From: Anaspis maculata
Lineage: Eukaryota; Arthropoda; Insecta; Coleoptera; Scraptiidae
NCBI GenBank assembly: GCA_949128115.1
Contig: OX421967.1
Coordinates: forward strand, 10,282,070-10,346,069
Length of the DNA: 64,000 nt
Reading direction: 5' to 3'
The position numbers and the translations under genes were made by a program. The notes beneath the pieces are model-generated. The model made no database searches. It was not told where the DNA came from and was given only the letters and a program-made list of their open reading frames with translations. The first letter of the stretch is position 1; each line of letters begins with the position of its first letter. Positions 47,201 to 56,200 of the stretch are shown here, in pieces.

Positions 47201-50200
47201 ACTTCACGAACGTCGCCGCCACGTTCCGCGGCATCATCACGGCCCTGATCGAGTTCCAGGAGCGCCTGATCGAGCACAAGATCAGCATTTTCGTGCGCAG
47301 GGCCGGACCGAACTACCAGGAAGGGCTGAGGAGGATGCGGGAAGTTGGACAGACTTTGGGTAATAACCGGTTTTTCTTGATGTCCCCGAATACGGTCTAG
47401 CAAAATTTGATTGAAACATACACAGTTAGAAAGGTTACAGAAAGGCCTTTGTGATGATGCCAAACACGGTGAGGCTATCGCGAAAACCTCTTCACTTCCG
47501 GTCTAAGCAAACGAGACCGGAAGTTGAATTTTTCGCAAGCAAACTGTGCCGTGTTTGGTGTTGTAGGAAAGCTAATTCCGTAACCTTTACATCGGCGGTT
47601 GTTTCTGTCTAATCTGACGATTCGTTTTTGCCCTATGGCCTTTTTTGTAATCGCTTGTAAAAAATCTCGATTTTGATCATTAGGAATTCCGTTGTACGTC
47701 TTCGGACCTGAGACTCACATGACCGCCATTTGCGGCATGGCTTTGGGCACGCGTCCCATTCCGCAAGAAAACAACGTCGAGTTCGCCACGGCCAACTTCC
47801 TGCTGCCCAGCGGCGAAAAGGAACCCAACAAGCAGAGCCTGTCGCAAAACAGCAGCAGCACGCAGGACCCCAAAGTTGCGGTGTGCAGCAGACCGTCCAG
47901 GGTGAGTCGCACACGGCTTTCTGAGTCGGAGTGAAAAGATGAAATCGATGTTCTTGCGGTGCAGCCCGTCGATGGTGCGTTTCCAACCTGTTTTCGGGCA
48001 CGCTTCCGGTTTGGCATTGGTTTAATCTAGAACTCATGAGGTCTGTTTCTCTATCCTGTTCTAACTTACTCTGGAGCGCTTAGAGGAGAAAATAGAGCTG
48101 TCTGATTGGTCATTGCCAGGCAACGTCTGCTCTGGAGTGAGTTAGAGCAGGACAAAGAAACAGACCTATTCACTGCCCCAAAATTTGAAACCCATGCGGA
48201 CGTGGAAGCTGTGGTGGAAACGTGCCAGAAATGCTTATGCACCGAAAGAAGTAGTGGTGGCTTGGTCTTTCGGCATTTCTTCTTTCTTGAGTATCCAGGA
48301 TTTACCTCAATAACCTTATTAATTTTGTACATAATTATTATATTAACATGAAATGGTCTTGCTTTCGATGGTACCTCTAAACCATAATGATTATTTGTTT
48401 CAACTAATCAATAATTGCAATTCGAAATTGTGACGTTGCAGACGACTAAATTTTTTATGTAGTTACGTCAACAATTGACAGTTATGAAAGTTGACGTCTG
48501 CCAACTGTGATGCTGATGTAAAAAAATCTGGTTTGAAGCAAGGCTGGTCGACGTTATCTGTAATATAGGTTGCCTCATCCAGTTTATGCGTGACGTCACA
48601 AGATACCCTTCAAAAACTTGATTTTGACTGAAACAAATGTCGCTTTTTTCGTTTTGACATTTCGAGCCTGAGCTGTTCACCCTTTGTGACCTTTGGCTGT
48701 GATAGTCTTCACCTCTCCCCCTTTCTACCTTGTGGACCTTTTACTTACGTTGTCGTTGCACTCAGGATCTTCCTCTAGACGAGAGCGGAACATTGGGGAT
48801 GAGGATGAAATTGAAAAGTTGAACAGGAACACGAATTGACAGAAACAAAATGAATTTTTATCAAAATCATCAGCAAAATTTAAATGAATTAGGCTCTTTT
48901 AGTAAAACACTCAACACAGGACTGACAGAATGGACAAAATGACCAAAAACAAGTAAAACACAGCAACACGAAACATAACAAATCAATACAATGTTAAAAC
49001 AAATCAACAAATAAAATATGTCAAACTGTCAAGTCAAAGAAAAGGGAGAGTGACGGATCCGGAAAAAAAGGCACTCAGTGGAAGAATTCCGTCAAAGAAA
49101 CCTCTGAGCTATCCCCAAAGAAGAGGATTCTCAAATATGGTGTGACAAAATGACAAAAACTCACTGATGATTTCTGTATTCAGCGTAAGTGAAATTAGTA
49201 AAACAAAATCGTAGAAACATCAGTAGACAAATAGAAAAACATCGGTAAACAGTGCGTATAAAAACTGAAAATGTATAATAAAATCATCAACAATGTATAA
49301 AATCCCAAAACAAGACAAAATAGGGGTGGTGTTGGTAGGATCCTGAAAAAATACCTACACTAAATATCTGACAAAAATATAAACCAAAAGCGATTTGGAA
49401 AATAATGTTGGTGAATAAATGAAAAACTACCTACCTCTAGGATCAAATGTAAGTTTTAAAAGTTGCTAAAAAGTGTGTTCCATCACAAGTCTATGGACAA
49501 AAATTCACCAAAATTCTCAACTCAACGAGAAATGGTTGATGTGCATTCAATGCCTGGTGGTTTTCAAATAAGTTGGGCATGTTTTTATTCATCGAAACAC
49601 GATTTGAAGCGCCGAACCGTCAAACTAAAAGCAAACCGCTTAGTTATGACAAGGTGGAGCTGGCTAAAATTTAACCGGGTCAGTGGAAGCACAATGAAAA
49701 CGAACCTGACATCCAACCAAAAGGTCGGGTTCAAAGTGCAGCCATGCCGACTTTTTTTCTTTCAGAAACGCCCAATTCGTGGTTTTCAAATTAGAAGAGG
49801 AAAACAAAATTCAAATTAGTGTTGCCCAACTTATATATAAAAATCACAATTTGGGTGTTTTTGAAGAAAAAAAAAATCGGCACGGCTGCACCTCGAGCCC
49901 TAGATCTTTTGGTTAGAAGCCATGTTTGTTTCCATTGTGCTACGCTACTAAGCGTTTTTTTTAGTTTGACAGTTTGGCGTTTCAAATCGTATTTTGATAA
50001 ATGAAAAATGCCAGATTCTTTTAAAAACCACCAATCGTTGAATGCTCATCAACCATTTTTCGTCCAGTTCAGAATTTTGATGAATTTTACTCCAAATACG
50101 ACTCGAAATGTCAAACGAAAAAAGCGACAGCAGTTTCAGCAAAAATGAAGTTTTCGGAGGGTATCTTGTGACGTCACGCATAAACTGGATGAGACAACCT

Positions 50201-53200
50201 ATAGTTGAAAATAACGTCGACCAGCCTTGGGTTTGAAGCACGTGATTTTGTAAATAAGTAACTTTGTACATAAGCATGGTTTTCATTGTACACAGGTACA
50301 GTGGTGGCCTAAAGTTTGGAAGCACTGGTCAGACTTGTCAGACTTTGAATCAAAACGACGACCGTATTGCTACGATTTGGGAAGATAACTTGCTTACAAT
50401 AGCAAGTTAGCAAGTAATTTTCTCAGATCACGTTCAGTTGTGCAATTTGAATTCAAAAACTAACAGCTTTTAAAAGTGTTCCCAAACTTTTGCCCGCAAT
50501 CGCACATAAAAATAATTTTCTTTCTCTTCTCTTTTCTTTCTTTTTTTGGTTTTGATTGAAATTGATTAAATTGGTTTTTAAACGAAAAAATGTTGACATG
50601 TTTTAAGGTTGCCCTTATACCAAGCCAACTAGACCTGATAAATATCCCAGATACGCACTGGAAGGTAACGCTTTTTAAATTCTTTGGTTTTTTGGCGTTT
50701 CGATGGAATTGAAAAATGTTTTCTGTTGTGACAATACAGGGTGACGCGTCAACGGTGTCGACTCCGATGTTCACCAACAAAACTAAGTCCATAGTTTGGG
50801 GCATGCAGACCAGGGCCGTGCAGAGCATGCTGGATTTCGATTTCGTGTGCAGTCGCAGCGAACCCAGCGTCGTGGCCATCATCTACCCGTTCACCGGTGA
50901 TCACAAGCAGAAGTACTACTGGGGACACAAGGAAGTTCTCATTCCAGGTACAGTTCTGCTTTTCCAAGTTCCTCCAGTGAAATATTTATATAAAAAAAAA
51001 TCTGAAATGATTGGTTTGTTTTACGAAAACTGATTTAGATAAAAAGTGAAGAAAACAATAAATAAAAAAATACAGATCGTGCAATAGATGGTCGACTTGG
51101 CCACTTGATTTGTGAAGTATCACTTGAATAAAAGTGGCGTTATCCAATTGAAAGTCCACGCCGAGTGGCGTGGAAATTGCGGTAATTCGCGTGTCGATCT
51201 TATCACTCATTGCATGTTTTGAGAACATTCAAATCGGATTATACCAAATTTTTATGGTTGGAAGTGAACCGATTTAGGTTAATTTTTGACGATTTCTGCA
51301 CTCTTTTGTAATGCACTAGCCGATATTGTTGAGCTAATCAAGGAGGGATCGATCGCAGATTTTGTCGGGATAGTTTGACTAAAGCCAACGTGCTTTTGTT
51401 AAAGTGTACAAGCAGATGCAGGACGCGATGACCAAGCACCCCGACGCCGACGTCATGGTGAGCTTTGCCTCGCTCCGATCTGCCTACGCCAGCACCGTCG
51501 AGACGCTGCGCTTCCCCCAGATCCGCACCATCGCCATCATCGCCGAGGGCATTCCCGAAAACCAGACGCGCAAGCTGATCAAGCTGGCCGACGAGAAGAA
51601 GGTCTCTATCATCGGTCCGGCCACCGTGGGCGGCGTCAAGCCGGGTTGCTTCAAGATCGGCAACACCGGCGGCATGATGGACAACATCCTGCATTCGAAA
51701 CTGTACAGGCCCGGCAGCGTGGCGTACGTTTCGAGGTCGGGCGGCATGTCCAACGAACTGAACAACATCGTGTCCAAGGCCACCGACGGCGTCTACGAGG
51801 GCGTCGCGATCGGCGGAGATCGCTATCCCGGCACCACTTTCATGGATCACATCATGAGGTAAAAAAAAAAAATGTAATGCATCAGAACCATGACTTTTGT
51901 AAAGGCCTCCTGGTTTTGTGCGGTTGAATGTGGAAATGTATAAAACTATGAAAATATGTAATTTTGTCGTTTTTCTGCAGGTACCAAGCCGACGATAACA
52001 TCAAGATGATCGTACTTTTGGGGGAAGTGGGCGGCGTCGAAGAGTACCAAGTGTGCAATGCTCTCAAGAGCGGCTCCATCACCAAACCCCTGGTCGCTTG
52101 GTGTATTGGTAAGTTCACATTGCCCTATATTATCATTAGTTTGACAAATAATGATAGACCATATTAAAAATCAAATCGGGAGAGGGACAAGGGATATTAT
52201 TCTATATTCACGATCCTCAATGCGCATGCGTAGCACCAAGGAGGAACAACTTTTTTTTAAAACAGCGCGTAACCTGAACCGGTGTGTCCCAACGACACCG
52301 CTCCGATTCCGTACGTGGTAGGTCATTCCGGGGGACGCAACCGGCAGCCTCTTTGCCGGAAAGCATGCTGTCAGGGGGTATCAGGGTGCCACAAGTCTAT
52401 TTTTCCTGGCCCCCGATGGCTTGTCAACGATTCGAGAGCGTCCACCACGACGGAAAGAGGAGGCGGCACTGGAACACACAAAACTAAATCAGAATACACA
52501 CAAATCAGTGACATCAAACGACATAATACTAAAACGGAGGCCCGCAGATATGCACGGGCTATTTTCGCCGTTGCGAGGTCCTGACATTAGCTGATTCTTT
52601 GAAGGTTGTCTCATTTCGGGGAGCGCAACGGCATCGGCAACCTCTTTGCCGGAAAGCATGCTGTCAGGGTGCCACAAGTCTATTTTCCTGGCCCCCGGTG
52701 GCTTGTCAACGATTCGAGAGCGTCCACCACGACGGAAAGAGGAGGCGGCGCTGGAACACACAAAACTAAATCAGAATACACACAAATCAGTGACATCAAA
52801 CGACATAATACTAAAACGGAGGCCCGCAGATATGCACGGGCTATTTTCGCCGTTGCGAGGTCCTGACATTAGCTGATTCTTTGGAGGTTATGTCAGACAC
52901 ATTCTCAACAGTCACTCATGACAGAAAAATATGAACGTATGTCGGGAGCTGTTCTGACTGCCAGCGCATGTGCTTTCAAGTTCCTCCCACATTTCCAGAT
53001 AAATAATTATGGTAAATTAAAATATGGGCTATTGAGATTTTCTAAGGTCAAATTGATCTCAGAATTTGACAGCTGTATGTCAAATCGTATAACCTTTGTC
53101 AAATTTCGGATACATTATGAACGTGTTTTTTTTCAGGAACTTGCGCCGGCATGTTCACCGCCGAAGTCCAGTTCGGCCACGCCGGTTCTTGCGCCAACTC

Positions 53201-56200
53201 GAATCAAGAAACTGCCACCGCCAAGAACGAAGCTTTGAGCGCCGCCGGTGCTCACGTCCCCTCTTCCTTTGACTATTTGGGCGATCTCATCCACGAGGTT
53301 AGTATTTTTAGACGGACCAGACTCTTATTGGTCGCGTTCATACCACATAATTCGTTATGTATAGCAATCACGCGATTGGACTACTGAAAACTAAAATCTG
53401 TCAAAGTCGTTTGCCTTATGTGCCAGTACCGAGAGGCAAGACATATTGTCAAATGTACGGTTTTCGTAGGGTTGATGGCCAACCCTTCATGACCGCCTAG
53501 AAAGCATTTATTTTGAATGCAAGCCAGGTGGAGGTTGAGAAGAACACGGCGATGTTTTAATAAGCACACTTGATCTACACATTGTCACCCGAGACTCTGA
53601 TAAACTCCAGCACAAATTCGGATTTAGTTACTCACACCTTCTAACACAAAATAATAATTATACAATCTTATCCCGTCAGGCAGAGCCGAGGGCTGCAACG
53701 ACAATAATTGATTGATTGAATCCCGTTCCTCTTTGTCTTCTTTTATAATAATCCTCATTCGATCGTCAGCTAGTCACGTGGATCGTGCATTGACTTCTAA
53801 ATCCGCCGATGTTGCTCGGAAAATTACAACGATTCCAAAACCGCTGAGCCGACGTTGCTCCTCTCCGGATTTCGAGAGCCGGGCTTTGCGCTCCGGCTTG
53901 GTGCGGTTTTCCGTTTTAGTTCGCTGAGACCAAAATGCGAACTTTTCCATTTCTTTCTATCCATTGGGCAACGGCGTCTCTCTCTTAATTATGCTTTAAC
54001 CCGTTCATGATGTAGTGTATCCTGGTCACGGCACCATTTTCTGTAGTGTAACCCCGTTTTCGATGTTCGGCAGTGATCGTCGTTGTCCCTTCCATTCCTA
54101 ACGTTGTTTACCTTTTTCCTACGTTGTGTGAGTTCTTACTCTAGATGAGAATGTGTCGTTGGGGATGAGATTTGATTCTTGAATGAAACGCAAATGAAAT
54201 GGAAGCAAACTGAACCTTTTATTGAAAATCGATTGCAAAGTTTTAAATAAATTTGTTGCTTTTCTCAACACACCTCACAACAATAAATTGACAGTGATGA
54301 AAATGACACAACATGAATGAAGAACAACAACACACAAAACAAGAAAAATCATTACAAATTATTCAGACAATGCAAGAATTTACAACAATGAAATGAACAC
54401 AAAATCAGATTAGCAAAACAAAACAAAAAATCATGAAAGAGGTTAAACTGTCAATTTGTTTATCCATCTTCTATCTGTGTGACTAGGTTGGAGTTGGATA
54501 AAAGACGGGCCGGAGAATGGCGAGCCGGGGCTTCCAACAGCCAGAAAGAGTTTGGAATCAGCAGCATCTGTCAAAATTTCTGTGGAATCAAGACTCCAGA
54601 TCATAAAATACCTGTAATATATAGGTCATCGTAGAGAGTATAAAATAGGAATCAAATATGAAATGAAATATGAAATTTGATCGCAAAGGAAAAGTGACGT
54701 ATTCGCTGACAGGCACACATGGGAAGAACACGTCAAAGAAACCCTGCGGAAAAATCCCTTCCCAAATGATCTGAACAAGAGTCAAGTGTGAATGAGTCAT
54801 GATGAAGTGACAAAGAAGTCACTCCAGTAATGCATTGATCAAGTCAGCGTGAATCAGTGCTTGAATCTCTTTGAAATGTTTGCTTCGTTTACAAGTTATT
54901 CACGTAACAACAAAAGGAAACTTCACGCTCAGCAATTTATTTTACACCTTACAAACAAGAGAAGTCAAATTGATAGATAAGTAAACAATCAATAAATGAT
55001 CGGTAAACAAATACATATATCAGCAAGCAACAAATCACAGGTAATGGTGTAGATGAATAAACAAGAAACAAACGATAAGTAATGGTGTGGATAAATAAAC
55101 AAGAAACAAATAAGAGATCAAAAGGTAGATAAATAAACAAGAGACAGGTGAGAGATAAATAAGTAGAGAAGTTGAAGTTGGTTGTACTCTTTGTAAGCAA
55201 TTGGAAGGAAGAAGTATCCTTAACGCATTCTCCAAAAATTCCCCAGCAGTTACCCATCACAAACCCCACAGATACATACTCACATACAAAACAGAACAAT
55301 GGTTAGTCATTGAGTACCAATCACATGTGAACAATCACATACAGTAAATAATAGTAAATACAAGAAAATCGACTGGAGCCAACCTGTGGCCCTCTCTTCG
55401 TCATTTTACATAATTTCCCTCCAAATAAGAAAAGGTTAGTAGTAGACTCAACAAGGCAGATTCATACAAGTAGGTGGACCCCCCCAGGACACGGAGAAGC
55501 GTGCAAGTCTTCTTTCCTTCGTTTACTTTCAGGTATAACCCGACAATGAACAATGAAATGTGATTGAATCATAAAAAGTACTGTTCTCTACTTAGCGGCT
55601 GATTTTGGCGTAGCAGAGTTCCTTTTTGTCGTCTTACTGTTTGTGACGTGACTTGTGAAAAAGAAACGTTAGTGAAACCTCGAAATACGCGAGACAGCGC
55701 AGTCCTGAGGCCACGTCACGAGTGCGCAAAGTGCACACCCACTAGATTACGGTCTGTGCCGTCAACATTGAGATCATTTGGGAGTGGATAAATTACACAA
55801 AATTCAAAACAGTGCGAAGCACCTTGATTTCAAAGGGGAAAAACTGCGGGTTATGCATGCCCGTTGAGAACAAAGAGAACAAAGAATTTCGGGTTATGTA
55901 CAATAATTTTGCGGACAAAATAGGTATCGAAATGCATGATTTGGGGAGTGGGTGGAAGCCAAAATTACGGTACAATTAATCAAAGAAAGACCGACTTTAA
56001 AATTGTAAAAACGACGCACTCTCGTTGCGCTGAAAATCACGTGTTCCTCACCACAGCTGATTCTCTTCTCTCTGTACGCGGCTGCCGCTCGCTCGCCAGC
56101 GCCATCTTCCTCTTCCATCGACAAACGCTACGAACGTCAACGACCGTACCTACTTCAGGTACCAACGTACAAACAAAACAAAGGGGGAATACCACAATGA

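Noticed and set aside
46863..47463. Overlapping ORFs on both strands of ACLY coding exon 3
   Set aside because: Shadows of a conserved, GC-rich coding exon.
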